NCBI GenBank assembly: GCA_009846685.1
Contig: VWVY01000011.1
Location: 1-57,761, forward strand
Length of the DNA: 57,761 bases
Direction of reading: 5' to 3'
Source: Rhizobiales bacterium SYSU XM002
GTDB taxonomy: Bacteria > Pseudomonadota > Alphaproteobacteria > Rhizobiales > Beijerinckiaceae
The translations under genes were made by a program, and so were the position numbers. The number at the start of each line of letters is the position of its first letter. Position 1 is the first letter of the stretch. The notes under the pieces were generated by a model. That model had not been told where the DNA came from. It saw only the letters and a program-made list of their open reading frames with translations, and did not search any database. Below, in pieces: positions 24,867 through 34,163 of this stretch.

Positions 24867-25475
24867 TTACTTGTTTACCGGCGAATTGGGATCGAACAGC
24901 ATCGCCGTCAGATCCTTCATCTGCTGCTCGGTCAGGAAGCCGTGATAGCCGAAACGCGGCATGTTGGTGCAGGGCGCAGTGCCCATCGAGTTGTAGATCT
25001 TGGCGTAGGCCGCCTTGGCTTCCTCGGGCTTGAACCCGCGGTTCTTGCCGTAGAGGTGGAGCGAGGGGCCGAGCGTGCCGTAGCTGACTTCCTGGAGGTC
25101 GAGCTGATGGCAGGCGTAGCAGTTTGCGCCATTGGTCATCGGCTTATCGGTAAAGGTGCCACCGCGTCCGTTGTTGGCGATCTTGAGACCGGACTTGTAG
25201 TCGCCCATGACGTTGCCATCGGCAGGGAACTTCACGGTCGCGGCCTCGCGGGCCTTGATCTTGGCAAAATCGGCGTCAGAGGGCTGATTGCGGGTCTCGG
25301 AGCAGATTTTCATCGTGTCGTCATAGGCGATGCGGCTTTCCCAACCCTCGGGGGTCTTGGGCCACATGGCCTTGGTGTATTTCTCGAGCGTCGCGGCATC
25401 GATGCCCTTGTCCTGCGCCAACGCAGGGGTGGTGACGATCAGGGCGAGGCCGAGAGCGAAAGCGATCTTCTTCAT
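24867..25475 (-). CDS. soxX: SoxX, c-type cytochrome subunit of SoxXA
   Basis: The 202-aa periplasmic monohaem cytochrome begins with a Sec leader MKKIAFALGLALIVTTPALA. The haem site CYACH (Cys119, Cys122, His123) and a candidate axial Met172 in APCTNMPRFGYHG are visible. Cys58 and Cys169 could form a disulfide. With SoxA it links thiosulfate oxidatively to the SoxY cysteine. The frame is open upstream, but the ATG at 25475 has GGAGG at 8 nt. It lies 14 bp after soxA. Confidence 0.9.
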   Translation of the reverse strand: MKKIAFALGLALIVTTPALAQDKGIDAATLEKYTKAMWPKTPEGWESRIAYDDTMKICSETRNQPSDADFAKIKAREAATVKFPADGNVMGDYKSGLKIANNGRGGTFTDKPMTNGANCYACHQLDLQEVSYGTLGPSLHLYGKNRGFKPEEAKAAYAKIYNSMGTAPCTNMPRFGYHGFLTEQQMKDLTAMLFDPNSPVNK

Positions 25476-25489
25476 GGTCATTCCTCCCC

Positions 25490-26317
25490 TCAGCGCTTGA
25501 TCGACGGAACCTGAAGCTCGCCGCCAGCGGCCTGCTTCATCAGGAACACGGTGATCGCCGTCAGACCATCCGAGAGATAGCCCGGCTCCGGCGCGCGCTG
25601 CTGGCGATAACAATCCCACAGGCGATGTTGGAAGGTGCGAAGCTGGCCTTGCGAAACGCGGTAGGTCGGCCACGAGCCCATGGTCGCCTGCGCGTCCTTA
25701 CCAGGCTTGGACAGATCCGGCAGGCCCTGGAGGCGGATGCGCTTGCCCTCCTCGCCGTGGCAGGTCGAGCAGGAGAAATCGAGGACGTCACCGCGCCGAT
25801 AGAATAGCGCCTCGCCAACGGCGGCCGCTTCCTTCTCCTTGGCATGCGTGAGCTGCGGCTCGATCTTGAAGCCGCTCGACTTGTTGGCGATGAAGGCGAC
25901 GAGATCCTCCATATCCGAGGTCTGACCCGGCTTGCCGAAGCGGCGCTTCTTGATATCCGCGAGATCGAGTCCCTGGATCTTGTCCATACAGAACGCGAGA
26001 CGCTGCTCAAGATCCATCACCTTGTCGGCGTCGGCAAAGTAGCGCGGCAGCTTGGCGAAAGCACCTTCGAGCTTACCCGGCCCGATGCCTAGATCGCAGG
26101 TCTCCAGGCTGACGTTCTTGGTGCCGCGCTTGAGGGACCAGAGCTGTTCGCCGCGATCAACCGCGAGGAACCCCGGATTGGACATCGGGTCGCTCATCAT
26201 CTGGCGGTATTTCTCGAGTTCCTTCTCGGTATCGACCGCCTGCTGGGCCGAGGCTACCCCTCCCCAGCCGACCGCGCACGCCATAAGCGCCGCGAAAACC
26301 GCGATTTTCCTTCTCAT
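25490..26317 (-). CDS. soxA: SoxA, one-haem catalytic subunit of SoxXA
   Basis: The 275-aa protein has a leader ending GGVASA. Only the C-terminal haem motif CSTCH (Cys183-His187) is present. At the position of the usual first haem motif there is a single Cys74 (ETCDLG), with Cys110 as likely disulfide partner. This is the monohaem SoxA type known from Starkeya, not the dihaem Paracoccus type. The catalytic cysteine ligand Cys236 is intact in [11 protein letters not shown]. The ATG at 26317 lies 6 bp after GGAGGAA plus ATGGA; a longer start at 26359 lacks a ribosome site. Confidence 0.92.
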   Translation of the reverse strand: MRRKIAVFAALMACAVGWGGVASAQQAVDTEKELEKYRQMMSDPMSNPGFLAVDRGEQLWSLKRGTKNVSLETCDLGIGPGKLEGAFAKLPRYFADADKVMDLEQRLAFCMDKIQGLDLADIKKRRFGKPGQTSDMEDLVAFIANKSSGFKIEPQLTHAKEKEAAAVGEALFYRRGDVLDFSCSTCHGEEGKRIRLQGLPDLSKPGKDAQATMGSWPTYRVSQGQLRTFQHRLWDCYRQQRAPEPGYLSDGLTAITVFLMKQAAGGELQVPSIKR

Positions 26318-26446
26318 TCCATTTCCTCCGTCCCTGCGGTTGGGAGTGGCCTCGACCACCCTTCCGCCTTGTTTTCAACGCTTGAACCGGTTCGGGAACC
26401 CCTGCTAGGTTTCCTAGCCCCGTACAACGAACGATCAGTAGACTTT

Positions 26447-26481
26447 ACATTCACAAAAAACAATATATGGATATGTTCACC
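26447..26481. promoter_or_regulatory. Candidate SoxR operator in the soxA-soxY divergent promoter region
   Basis: ATTCACA (26449-26455), 8 bp, then TATAT (26464-26468) echoes the ATTCACA-N6-TATAT arrangement read on the minus strand at 22097-22116. Immediately after it, GGATATGTTCACC (26469-26481) matches GAATATGTTGACC at 22111-22123 in 11 of 13 bases. It sits 130 bp upstream of soxA and 67 bp upstream of soxY. Confidence 0.5.
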
Positions 26482-26547
26482 TTGCGGGAGGAAAGCGGGC
26501 GCCGTCAAGATGCTCTCGCAAAAAGAAGCAAAGCCAAGGAGGAAGAG

Positions 26548-27009
26548 ATGGCTCTTCGCACGATCGGGTCGCGTCGCGACACTTTGAAAGCCGGCGCCAT
26601 CGGTGCCGTCGCGCTGGCGCTCGCGCCGCGTCTTGCCCATGCCGACGCCGCCGCTGTCGAGGCGGAGATCAAGAAGCTCTACGGTGACAAGAAGGGCGCG
26701 GAAGGCAAGGTCAAGCTCGATGTGCCGCAGATCGCCGAGAACGGTCTCGTCGTTCCGATCAACATCGAGATCGAGAGCCCGATGACCGACAAGGATTTCG
26801 TCAAGTCGGTCCATGTCTGGGCGGACGGCAATCCCTCGCCGGGCGTGCTGAGCTACACGTTCACCCCGGAAGCGGGCAAGGCTTCCGCCTCCGCGCGCAT
26901 GCGCCTCGCCACCACGCAGAACATCATCTGCATCGCCGAAATGTCCGACGGCAAGCTCTTCACCGCGAAGTCGCAGGTGAAGGTCACCATCGGCGGCTGC
27001 GGCGGCTGA
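26548..27009 (+). CDS. soxY: SoxY, sulfur-carrier subunit of SoxYZ
   Basis: The 153-aa protein has a Tat leader (GSRRDTLKAGAIGAVALALA). It ends with the swinging arm GGCGG, whose cysteine carries the sulfur intermediates. The product is exported as a complex with leaderless SoxZ. The ATG at 26548 has AAGGAGGAAGAG upstream; the longer frame from 26467 is upstream noise. It is the first gene of soxYZBCDEF. Confidence 0.95.
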   Translation: MALRTIGSRRDTLKAGAIGAVALALAPRLAHADAAAVEAEIKKLYGDKKGAEGKVKLDVPQIAENGLVVPINIEIESPMTDKDFVKSVHVWADGNPSPGVLSYTFTPEAGKASASARMRLATTQNIICIAEMSDGKLFTAKSQVKVTIGGCGG

Positions 27010-27050
27010 GTTCCCGATAACGGCACAACAATTCTGGTGAGGAATTCCCC

Positions 27051-27380
27051 ATGAGCACGAAACCCACCCCCCGCGTCCGCGTTCCGGCCAACGCCAAGAA
27101 GGACGAGATCATCGAGATCAAGACCCTGATCAGCCACGAGATGGAGTCGGGTCAGCGCAAGGGCGGCGATGGCAAGGTCATCCCGCGCAAGATCATCCAC
27201 ACCTTCACGGCGGCCTTCAACGGCAAGATGTTTTTCGAGGCCAAGTGGGCTCCGGCGATCTCGGCGAACCCCTATCAGTCCTTCTTCTTCAAGGCCTCGC
27301 AGTCGGGCGAGTTCGCCTTCACCTGGAAGGACGACGACGGCTCGACCTACGAGCACAAGGCCAAACTGACCGTCGCCTGA
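27051..27380 (+). CDS. soxZ: SoxZ, partner subunit of SoxYZ
   Basis: The 109-aa protein has the SoxZ immunoglobulin-like fold: RVRVPANAKKDEIIEIKTLI, SHEMESGQRK, and NPYQSFFFKASQSGEFAFTW, ending AKLTVA. It lacks a leader, as SoxZ travels with SoxY. GAGGAATTCCCC precedes the ATG. A terminator-like hairpin follows the stop, so soxYZ may be made in excess over the enzymes downstream. Confidence 0.95.
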   Translation: MSTKPTPRVRVPANAKKDEIIEIKTLISHEMESGQRKGGDGKVIPRKIIHTFTAAFNGKMFFEAKWAPAISANPYQSFFFKASQSGEFAFTWKDDDGSTYEHKAKLTVA

Positions 27381-27388
27381 TCCATGAT

Positions 27389-27417
27389 GCCGGCCCCGCG
27401 GGGGCCGGCTTTCTTCT
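27389..27417 (+). terminator. Terminator-like hairpin between soxZ and soxB
   Basis: GCCGGCCCC (27389-27397), loop GCG, GGGGCCGGC (27401-27409) is followed by TTTCTTCT. The stem is very stable but the T-run is imperfect. It probably causes partial termination or stabilises the soxYZ message within the operon. Confidence 0.75.
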
Positions 27418-27470
27418 ATCCGCAGTGAAACAATGGCACGCAGACCGATGGTTCGCGTGAACGGGAAGTC

Positions 27471-29168
27471 ATGATCTCACGCCGCGAATTCCTCCAGGCC
27501 AGCGCCGCCGCCTCCGCGATCGTCACCGCCTCCGGGCTGGGTTCGCTCGGCCGCCTCGCCGCGCAGCAAAAACTCAGCGAGGCCGATCTGCTGAAGTTTG
27601 ATCCGCTCGGAACGGTAACGCTGCTGCACGTGACCGATATCCACGCTCAACTGGTACCGGTCTATTTCCGCGAGCCGTCGATCAATCTCGGCGTCGGTGA
27701 GGTCAAGGGCCTGCCTCCGCACCTGACGGATGCGGAGTTCCGTGCCCATTTCAAGATCGCGGCCGGCACGGCCGAGGCCCATGCGCTGACAAGCGAAGAT
27801 TTCGTCTCCCTCGCGAAGAACTACGGTCGCATGGGCGGCATGGACCGCATCGCCCGCGTCATCAGCGCGATCCGCGCCGAGCGCGGGGCGGACAAGGTGC
27901 TGCTCCTCGACGGCGGCGACACCTGGCAGGGCTCCTGGACCTCGCTCCAGACCAAGGGCCAGGACATGATCGACGTGATGTCGGCTCTCAAGGTCGATGC
28001 CATGGTCGGCCACTGGGAATTCACCTATGGAGCCGAACGCGTGCAGGAGGCGGTGAAGGCGATGCCGATCGCCTTCCTCGGGCAGAACGTGCGCGACAAT
28101 GAATGGCAGGAACCGGTGTTCGAAGGCCGCAAGGTGTTCGAGCGCGGCGGCGCCAAAATCGCCGTCGTCGGTCAGGCTTTTCCGCGCCAGCCGATCTCCA
28201 ACCCGCGCTGGATGGTGCCCAAGTGGGAATTCGGCCTGCGCGAAGAGGAACTCCAGAAGCAGGTCGAGGATGCGCGGGCTGAAGGCGCGGATATCGTCGT
28301 GCTACTCTCGCACAACGGCTATGACGTCGACCGCAAGCTGGTGAGCCGCGTCAAGGGCATCGACATCGCGCTCACCGCACATACCCATGACGCGATGCCC
28401 GGCGTCGTCAAGGTTGGCGAGACGATCATCGTCGCCTCGGGCAGCCACGGCAAGTTCGTCTCGCGCCTCGATCTCGACGTGAAGGACAAGAAACTCGCCG
28501 GCTTCCGCTACAAGCTGATCCCGATCTTCTCCGACGCCATCACACCCGACCCTGACATGAAGGCGATGGTCGAGAAGATCCGCGCGCCCTTCGCCAAGGA
28601 CCTCGACCGCGTCATCGGCCAGACGGATTCGTTCCTCTACCGGCGCGGCAATTTCAACGGCACCTTTGACGACCTGATCTGCCAGGCGATGCTCAAGGAA
28701 CGGGACGCCGAAATCGCGCTCTCGCCGGGCTTCCGCTGGGGCGCCTCGCTGCTGCCGGGCGATAAGATCACCTTCGACGCGCTCGCGAACGCGACCGCCA
28801 TGACCTACCCCAACTGCTACCGCACCGAGATGACCGGTAAGCAGATCAAGGACATGCTGGAAGACGTCGCTGACAACATCTTCCATCCGGACCCTTATTT
28901 CCAGGGCGGCGGCGACATGGTTCGCGTTGGCGGCGTCGGCTACACGATCGACGTTTCCAAGGAAATCGGCAGCCGCATTTCCGGCCTTACCGATCTCAAG
29001 CGCAACGCGCCGCTCGATGCGGACCGGAAATACGTCGTCGCCGGCTGGGCCAGCGTCGGCGAGAACGTTCAGGGTCCGCCGATCTGGGAAGTCGTCGAGA
29101 AATACGTCGCCGGCGTGAAGAACGTGAAACTTGAAGCGAATGACGCGGTGAAGGTGCTGGGCGCCTGA
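27471..29168 (+). CDS. soxB: SoxB thiosulfohydrolase
   Basis: The 565-aa periplasmic dimanganese enzyme releases sulfate from SoxY-bound thiosulfonate. A Tat leader (MISRREFLQASAAASAIV) is followed by the metallophosphatase-type domain: LLHVTDIHAQL, LDGGDTWQGS, VGHWEFTYG, VLLSHNGYDVD, and TAHTHD. The 5'-nucleotidase-like C-terminal domain begins at about residue 370. All metal ligands seem in place. GGGAAG precedes the ATG. Confidence 0.96.
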   Translation: MISRREFLQASAAASAIVTASGLGSLGRLAAQQKLSEADLLKFDPLGTVTLLHVTDIHAQLVPVYFREPSINLGVGEVKGLPPHLTDAEFRAHFKIAAGTAEAHALTSEDFVSLAKNYGRMGGMDRIARVISAIRAERGADKVLLLDGGDTWQGSWTSLQTKGQDMIDVMSALKVDAMVGHWEFTYGAERVQEAVKAMPIAFLGQNVRDNEWQEPVFEGRKVFERGGAKIAVVGQAFPRQPISNPRWMVPKWEFGLREEELQKQVEDARAEGADIVVLLSHNGYDVDRKLVSRVKGIDIALTAHTHDAMPGVVKVGETIIVASGSHGKFVSRLDLDVKDKKLAGFRYKLIPIFSDAITPDPDMKAMVEKIRAPFAKDLDRVIGQTDSFLYRRGNFNGTFDDLICQAMLKERDAEIALSPGFRWGASLLPGDKITFDALANATAMTYPNCYRTEMTGKQIKDMLEDVADNIFHPDPYFQGGGDMVRVGGVGYTIDVSKEIGSRISGLTDLKRNAPLDADRKYVVAGWASVGENVQGPPIWEVVEKYVAGVKNVKLEANDAVKVLGA

Positions 29169-29209
29169 GCCCGCCCCGCCGCCAGCGAATGAAGAGGGAG
29201 CATGGTGCG

Positions 29210-30502
29210 ATGAGCAATCATGAGAAGAAAGGCGGGCAGGTCCCGCAGCCGGATCTGAGCCGGCGCCGTTTCCTTGGCGCGGCCGGTGCCGGCGCCGCAG
29301 TCGCGGCCAGTGGGGGCGTGGCTTTTGCGCAAGGCAAGCCCGATCCGCTCATTACGGAGATTCAGGACTGGAACCGCTACCTCGGCGACAGCGTCGCGGC
29401 CCATCCCTACGGCAAGCCGTCGAAGTTCGAGGCGCACGTCGTGCGGCGTGACGTCGAATGGCTGACTGCGAGCCGCGAAAGCTCGATCAACTTCACGCCG
29501 ATCCACGCGCTCGACGGCATTATCACGCCGAACGGCGTCTGCTTCGAGCGCCATCACGGCGGTGCGCCGGAGATCGACCCCTCCAAGCATCGCCTGATGA
29601 TCAACGGCCTCGTCGACAAGCCGCTCGTCTTCACGATGGAAGACCTCAAGCGCTTTCCCGGCCGCACCAACAAGATCTTCTTCCTCGAGTGCGCCGCTAA
29701 TGGCGGCATGGAGTGGAAGGGCGCGCAGCTCAACGGCTGCCAGTTCACCCACGGCATGATCCACAACGTCATGTACACCGGCATTCCGCTGAAAGTTCTG
29801 CTGGACGAAGCCGGAGTGAAGACCAACGGCAAGTGGGTGATGCCGGAAGGTGCCGACAGCGCCGCCATGACGCGCTCGATCCCGATCGAGAAAGCCATGA
29901 AGGACTGCATGGTCGTCTGGGCCATGAACGGCGAGGCGCTCCGGCAGGAGCAGGGTTATCCGCTGCGCATCGTCGTCCCGGGCTGGGAAGGCAACATGTG
30001 GGTCAAGTGGCTCCGCCGCCTTGAGGTGGGCGATCAGCCCTGGCACCACCGCGAGGAGACCTCGAAGTACACCGATCTCCTGGCTGACGGCCGCGCCCGC
30101 CGCTTCACTTGGATCATGGACGCGAAGTCGATCGTCACCAATCCCTCGCCACAGGCGCCGCTGAAGAGCAAGGGGCCGAATGTGCTCTCCGGGCTCGCGT
30201 GGTCGGGCCGCGGGACGATCACCCGCGTTGACGTCACCATCGACGGTGGCAAGAACTGGGTGGCAGCCCGCCTCGATGGTCCGGTGCTGCCGCTGTCGCT
30301 GACGCGTTTTTACGCGGACATCGAGTGGGACGGCCGCGAGATGCTGATCCAGTCGCGCGCGATGGACGACACCGGCTACCTCCAGCCGACGAAGGACGAG
30401 TTGCGCAAGGTGCGTGGCGTCAATTCCATCTATCACAACAACGGTATCCAGACCTGGCTCGTTCGGGCGAACGGGGAGACTGAAAATGTCGAAATTTCGT
30501 AA
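29210..30502 (+). CDS. soxC: SoxC, molybdenum subunit of sulfane dehydrogenase SoxCD
   Basis: The 430-aa protein has a Tat leader ([20 protein letters not shown]) and the sulfite-oxidase fold. The molybdenum Cys is in [10 protein letters not shown], with [10 protein letters not shown] and [20 protein letters not shown] from the cofactor and active-site region. A dimerisation domain follows from about 310. SoxCD oxidises SoxY-bound sulfane sulfur, taking six electrons. The start is put at 29210 (MSNHEKK), with GAGGGAG about 9 nt upstream; the ATG at 29189 lacks a ribosome site. Confidence 0.94.
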   Translation: MSNHEKKGGQVPQPDLSRRRFLGAAGAGAAVAASGGVAFAQGKPDPLITEIQDWNRYLGDSVAAHPYGKPSKFEAHVVRRDVEWLTASRESSINFTPIHALDGIITPNGVCFERHHGGAPEIDPSKHRLMINGLVDKPLVFTMEDLKRFPGRTNKIFFLECAANGGMEWKGAQLNGCQFTHGMIHNVMYTGIPLKVLLDEAGVKTNGKWVMPEGADSAAMTRSIPIEKAMKDCMVVWAMNGEALRQEQGYPLRIVVPGWEGNMWVKWLRRLEVGDQPWHHREETSKYTDLLADGRARRFTWIMDAKSIVTNPSPQAPLKSKGPNVLSGLAWSGRGTITRVDVTIDGGKNWVAARLDGPVLPLSLTRFYADIEWDGREMLIQSRAMDDTGYLQPTKDELRKVRGVNSIYHNNGIQTWLVRANGETENVEIS

Positions 30503-31139
30503 GGTTCTCGCGCTCGCATTGTTCGCCGGCCTCGCGGCTTCACCCGCGATCGCCAAGAAGGTTGGCCTCGGCCGCGAGGCGCTTCCCGAAGAAGTGGCGG
30601 CCTGGGATACGGACGTGCGTCCCGACGGCGCGGGGCTGCCTCCCGGCAAGGGCTCGGTAAAGGAGGGAGAGGCGCTGTTTCTCGAGAAATGCGCTTCCTG
30701 CCACGGCGAATTCGGCGAGGCCGTCGGTCGCTGGCCGGTTCTCGTCGGCGGTCAGGGCACGCTCAAGGGCGAATCTCCGGAGAAGACGCCGGGTTCCTAC
30801 TGGCCGTTCGCTTCGACAACGTTCGATTATATCAAACGCGCGATGCCCTACGGCAATGCCCGCTCGCTCAGCGATGACGAGGTCTACGCGATCACCGCCT
30901 TCCTGTTGCAGATGAACGGCATCGTGAAGGATGACTTCGTCCTCTCGAAAGAGAACTTCACTTCGGTCAAGATGCCAAATGTCGGCAACTTCTATGACGA
31001 TGATCGCGAGACGACCGAAAAGGCGTTCTGGAACAAGAACCCCTGCATGAAAGACTGCAAGAAGGAAGCGAAGGTGACCGGACATGCCCGCGTCATCGAC
31101 GTGACGCCGGAAGACGGAAAGGGCGTGAAAGTCGAATGA
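30486..31139 (+). CDS. soxD: SoxD-like monohaem cytochrome c subunit of SoxCD
   Basis: The 217-aa protein has a Sec leader ([17 protein letters not shown]) and one haem motif, CASCH (Cys69-His73). The SoxD block [20 protein letters not shown] and a candidate Met ligand follow. It is much shorter than the dihaem Paracoccus SoxD. The C-terminal region has only CMKDC, not a haem motif. The ATG at 30486 overlaps soxC by 17 bp and has GGGGAG upstream. The TGA shares bases with the next ATG. Confidence 0.9.
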   Translation: MSKFRKVLALALFAGLAASPAIAKKVGLGREALPEEVAAWDTDVRPDGAGLPPGKGSVKEGEALFLEKCASCHGEFGEAVGRWPVLVGGQGTLKGESPEKTPGSYWPFASTTFDYIKRAMPYGNARSLSDDEVYAITAFLLQMNGIVKDDFVLSKENFTSVKMPNVGNFYDDDRETTEKAFWNKNPCMKDCKKEAKVTGHARVIDVTPEDGKGVKVE

Positions 31140-31513
31140 TCGGACGAGAGCTGACCTTTCGAGCCCTCATGAAAATCATTGCCGCACCGGCCATCGCGTC
31201 GGCTGCGGCAATGTTTACCTTCGGCGCGCTCGCGCAGGACAAGCCGAAACCGAAAGGGGACGTCGCGTTCGGGGAGTATCTGTCATCCCTTTGCGTCACC
31301 TGCCATCTGCCGTCGGGCAAGGCCGTCGGCGGTATTCCGCCCATCGTCGCCTGGCCCGAGGACCAGTTCGTCGCCGTCGTGAATTCCTATCGCTGGAAGG
31401 AACGCGACAACGAGGTGATGCAGACTGTGACGGCGCAATTGTCGGACGACGAGATCGCAGCCCTGGCTGCATACTTCGGAGGACTTCCCAACCAGCCCGA
31501 GGTTGCGAAATAG
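31136..31513 (+). CDS. soxE: SoxE/FccA-type small cytochrome c
   Basis: The 125-aa exported cytochrome has a leader ([19 protein letters not shown]) and one haem motif, CVTCH (in [12 protein letters not shown]). It ends with the typical helix [20 protein letters not shown]. It immediately precedes the flavoprotein gene and is the expected cytochrome partner, together forming a flavocytochrome-c sulfide dehydrogenase. The start overlaps the soxD stop as ATGA; an ATG at 31169 is an alternative. The symbol is by analogy with the Paracoccus cluster. Confidence 0.82.
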   Translation: MIGRELTFRALMKIIAAPAIASAAAMFTFGALAQDKPKPKGDVAFGEYLSSLCVTCHLPSGKAVGGIPPIVAWPEDQFVAVVNSYRWKERDNEVMQTVTAQLSDDEIAALAAYFGGLPNQPEVAK

Positions 31514-31566
31514 TAATAAAAACCGGGACGCCGAGGGCGCCCACCATTGGCTAAGGAGGAACTATC

Positions 31567-32841
31567 ATGATCAATCGCAGACATGTCCTGATCGGTGGCA
31601 GCGCGCTGGCGGCCGGCTCGGTTCTCTCGGCGCCGATGGTGCGGGCACAGGGCAAGCCCAAAGTCGTCGTTATTGGCGGCGGCGCGGGCGGCGCGACGGC
31701 CGCAAAATATATCGCCAAGGATTCAAAGGGCGAGATCGAGGTCACGCTAATCGAGCCGAAGGAAGCCTACACCACCTGCTTCCACTCAAACCTGTACCTC
31801 GGCGGGTTCAAGACCTTCGATGAGATCACGCACAAATACGACAAGCTGGTCTCCAGCTACGGCATCAAGCATGTCCGGCAGTGGGCGAATGCCATCGACC
31901 GCGACAAGAAGCAGGTCGTGCTGGCCGACGGCAGCCGCGTTGCCTACGATCGCCTCGTCGTCTCGCCGGGTATCGATCTGAAGTACGATTCCGTCGCTGG
32001 CTGGGGCAAGGAGCATGAAGAGGTCATGCCGCATGCCTGGCAGGCCGGGCCGCAGACGCAGATCCTCAAAAAGCAGCTCGACGCGGTGAAGGACGGCCAG
32101 ACGATCGTGATGATCGCCCCGCCGAATCCCTATCGCTGCCCGCCCGGCCCCTACGAGCGTGTCTCGATGATGGCTCACGCCCTCAAGAGTTCCGGTCGCG
32201 GCAAGGCGCGGATCATCATCCTTGATCCGAAGGAGAATTTCTCCAAACAGGGCCTCTTCCAGCAGGCCTGGGAGAAGTATTACCCCGGCCTCGTGGAATG
32301 GCTCGGCCCGAAAGTCCATGACGGCATCAAGTCGGTCGATCCGAAGACCATGACGGTTGTCACAGGCTTCGAGACTTACAAGAACTGCGCCCTCGTGAAC
32401 GTCATTCCGGCCCAGCGCGCGGGCAAGATCGTGATCGACGCCGGCCTTGCCAACCAGACTGGCTTCTGCCCGATCAACCCGGAGAACATGGCCTCCGCCT
32501 CCGATCCGAACATCTTCATCCTCGGGGATGCCTCGATCGCCGGCGACATGCCGAAATCCGGCTTCTCGGCCAACAGCCAGGCCAAGGTCGCCGCGCTGAT
32601 GATCCGCGGCGAGCTGACAAAGTCGCGCACCTTCCCGGCGCGCTATGCCAATACCTGCTGGAGCCTCGTTGCCCCGGACGACACGGTGAAGGTCGGCGGG
32701 CGTTACGAGCCGAAACCGGACAAGATCACCGCCGCCGAGACCTTCCTGTCGAAGCTCGACGAAACGCCGGAACATCGCAAGCAGGTGCAGACCGAGAATA
32801 TCGGCTGGTATGCCGGCATCACCGCCGACATGTTCACCTGA
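31567..32841 (+). CDS. soxF: SoxF/FccB flavoprotein of sulfide dehydrogenase
   Basis: The 424-aa exported flavoprotein has a leader MINRRHVLIGGSALAAGSVL and an FAD-binding motif VVVIGGGAGGATAAKYI. It carries the redox cysteine pair characteristic of FCSD, in PYRCPPGPYERV and TGFCPINPENM. FAD contact IFILGDASIAGDMPKSG follows. It oxidises sulfide in the periplasm and passes electrons to SoxE. AAGGAGGAACTATC before the ATG is a near-perfect ribosome site. It ends the sox operon. Confidence 0.92.
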   Translation: MINRRHVLIGGSALAAGSVLSAPMVRAQGKPKVVVIGGGAGGATAAKYIAKDSKGEIEVTLIEPKEAYTTCFHSNLYLGGFKTFDEITHKYDKLVSSYGIKHVRQWANAIDRDKKQVVLADGSRVAYDRLVVSPGIDLKYDSVAGWGKEHEEVMPHAWQAGPQTQILKKQLDAVKDGQTIVMIAPPNPYRCPPGPYERVSMMAHALKSSGRGKARIIILDPKENFSKQGLFQQAWEKYYPGLVEWLGPKVHDGIKSVDPKTMTVVTGFETYKNCALVNVIPAQRAGKIVIDAGLANQTGFCPINPENMASASDPNIFILGDASIAGDMPKSGFSANSQAKVAALMIRGELTKSRTFPARYANTCWSLVAPDDTVKVGGRYEPKPDKITAAETFLSKLDETPEHRKQVQTENIGWYAGITADMFT

Positions 32842-32868
32842 GCCGCAAGGCTGTTCCCGAGACAATGG

Positions 32869-32896
32869 TGGCGCGGATTTCCCGCGCCATTTTTTT
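32869..32896 (+). terminator. Terminator of the soxYZBCDEF operon
   Basis: TGGCGCGG (32869-32876) and CCGCGCCA (32882-32889) enclose ATTTC, followed by seven T residues. It also lies at the end of the convergent response-regulator kinase gene and may serve both. Confidence 0.9.
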
Positions 32897-34046
32897 ATGC
32901 CGCAGCGAGGCAGATTTCCACGGTCGTCCCGCGTCCGGGCTCGGACTTCATCGTCAGCGTTCCCTGATGAAGCCGTACGATTTCCTGCGCGATCGGCAGG
33001 CCGAGGCCTAGACCTTCCGAGGTGCGCGAGCGCGACATGTCCGCCTGGGAAAACGGCGCGAGGCATTGCATCACCTGCTCCGGCGAGAGCCCCTCTCCGT
33101 CATCGCGCACCGCGAGGCAAACCCGCCCTTCCCGCTCCTCGACGGCAATCTCAATCCGCGTCGCGTCCTTGGCGTGCTGGATCGCATTCTCGACAAGGCG
33201 TGTCAGCGCTGACGAAAGCAATGCCTGGTCTGCGAGGATGCTGGCGTTGCCGGTCGGCTCGGCAAGAGAGATATGAATGTCCTTCGCGCTCGCTTTGTGC
33301 TTGCAGAGATCCACGACATCGCCCGCAATCCAGCTTGCGGCGACGCGCTCCCGACTCAGCTTGAGATTGTGCGAGAGCAGGTCCGAGTAGGTCGACATGT
33401 CGGCGAAGCTCGCAAGCAGTCGCTCGCCCGACTGCCGGACGAAATTGAGCCGCTCGTTGAGCGCCGACACATCACCATTCTGCTGCGCCTCCGCGGCAAG
33501 CTTGGTGAAACCGATGATCGCGTTGAGCGGCGTCTTCATCTCGTGCCGGATGACGGCAAGGAGGTTGTCTTTCGCCCGCGAGACACTCTCCGCGTTGCGG
33601 AAGGCCTCGCGCGCCGCGATCTCGTTCTTCGAGGCTCGGAGCACAAACCGGAGGTAATGGTCGAGCAGGGTCCAGTTGACCGGCTTGACGACGAAGGAGG
33701 AGGCGCCGAGCTCGAACGCGCGATCAATCGCCATCGCGTCGTCGCGGCTCGTCACCATGATGATCGGCAGATCGCGGTGCCGAGGCATCTTGCGGATATT
33801 GGCGATGACTTCGAGGCCGGTCATGTCCGGCATCTCGAGATCGACGATCATCACGTCGAATTCGCCCTTCTCAGCCGCCGCCAGCCCGGCCCGACCGTTC
33901 TCGCCCAGCGTGACCTTCCGGCCATACATCGTCAGGAACATGCGCGAGGTCTCGCGATGGATCGGATCGTCGTCGACGATCAGAACGCGCATCGGTTGCG
34001 TCGCGTTCGCCTTGTGCGGAGCTTGCTGGAGTGCGGCCAGGGACAT
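32895..34046 (-). CDS. Receiver-histidine kinase fusion (REC-HisKA-HATPase)
   Basis: The 383-aa soluble kinase has an N-terminal receiver (about 19-135) with acidic IVDDDP, the phospho-acceptor Asp in IVDLEMPDMTG and KP in FVVKPVNW. HisKA has the phospho-His in AVIRHEMKTPLNAIIG (about 170). HATPase carries LVENAIQHA and EGLGLGLPIAQEI. It has no membrane span, so it is probably controlled by phosphotransfer through its own receiver. It is divergent from the large hybrid kinase, 117 bp apart, and may work with it. AGAGG lies before the ATG. Confidence 0.88.
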   Translation of the reverse strand: MSLAALQQAPHKANATQPMRVLIVDDDPIHRETSRMFLTMYGRKVTLGENGRAGLAAAEKGEFDVMIVDLEMPDMTGLEVIANIRKMPRHRDLPIIMVTSRDDAMAIDRAFELGASSFVVKPVNWTLLDHYLRFVLRASKNEIAAREAFRNAESVSRAKDNLLAVIRHEMKTPLNAIIGFTKLAAEAQQNGDVSALNERLNFVRQSGERLLASFADMSTYSDLLSHNLKLSRERVAASWIAGDVVDLCKHKASAKDIHISLAEPTGNASILADQALLSSALTRLVENAIQHAKDATRIEIAVEEREGRVCLAVRDDGEGLSPEQVMQCLAPFSQADMSRSRTSEGLGLGLPIAQEIVRLHQGTLTMKSEPGRGTTVEICLAAA

Positions 34047-34080
34047 CGTAACCTCTTGCCGCCACGCTAGAGGCCAAGGC

Positions 34081-34095
34081 TTAAACCCCGGTTAC
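34081..34095. promoter_or_regulatory. Possible CtrA-type site between the two kinase genes
   Basis: TTAAACCCCGGTTAC fits the alphaproteobacterial CtrA consensus TTAA-N7-TTAA with one mismatch in the last base. It sits in the divergent promoter region of the two histidine kinases. The support is weak, since single sites of this quality also occur by chance. Confidence 0.3.
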
Positions 34096-34163
34096 TCCGT
34101 TAACCCTAAAATGATGCCTTTTCATCATACTCGGCGCATATTTTCTGTTTCCGGGAGTTCGCC

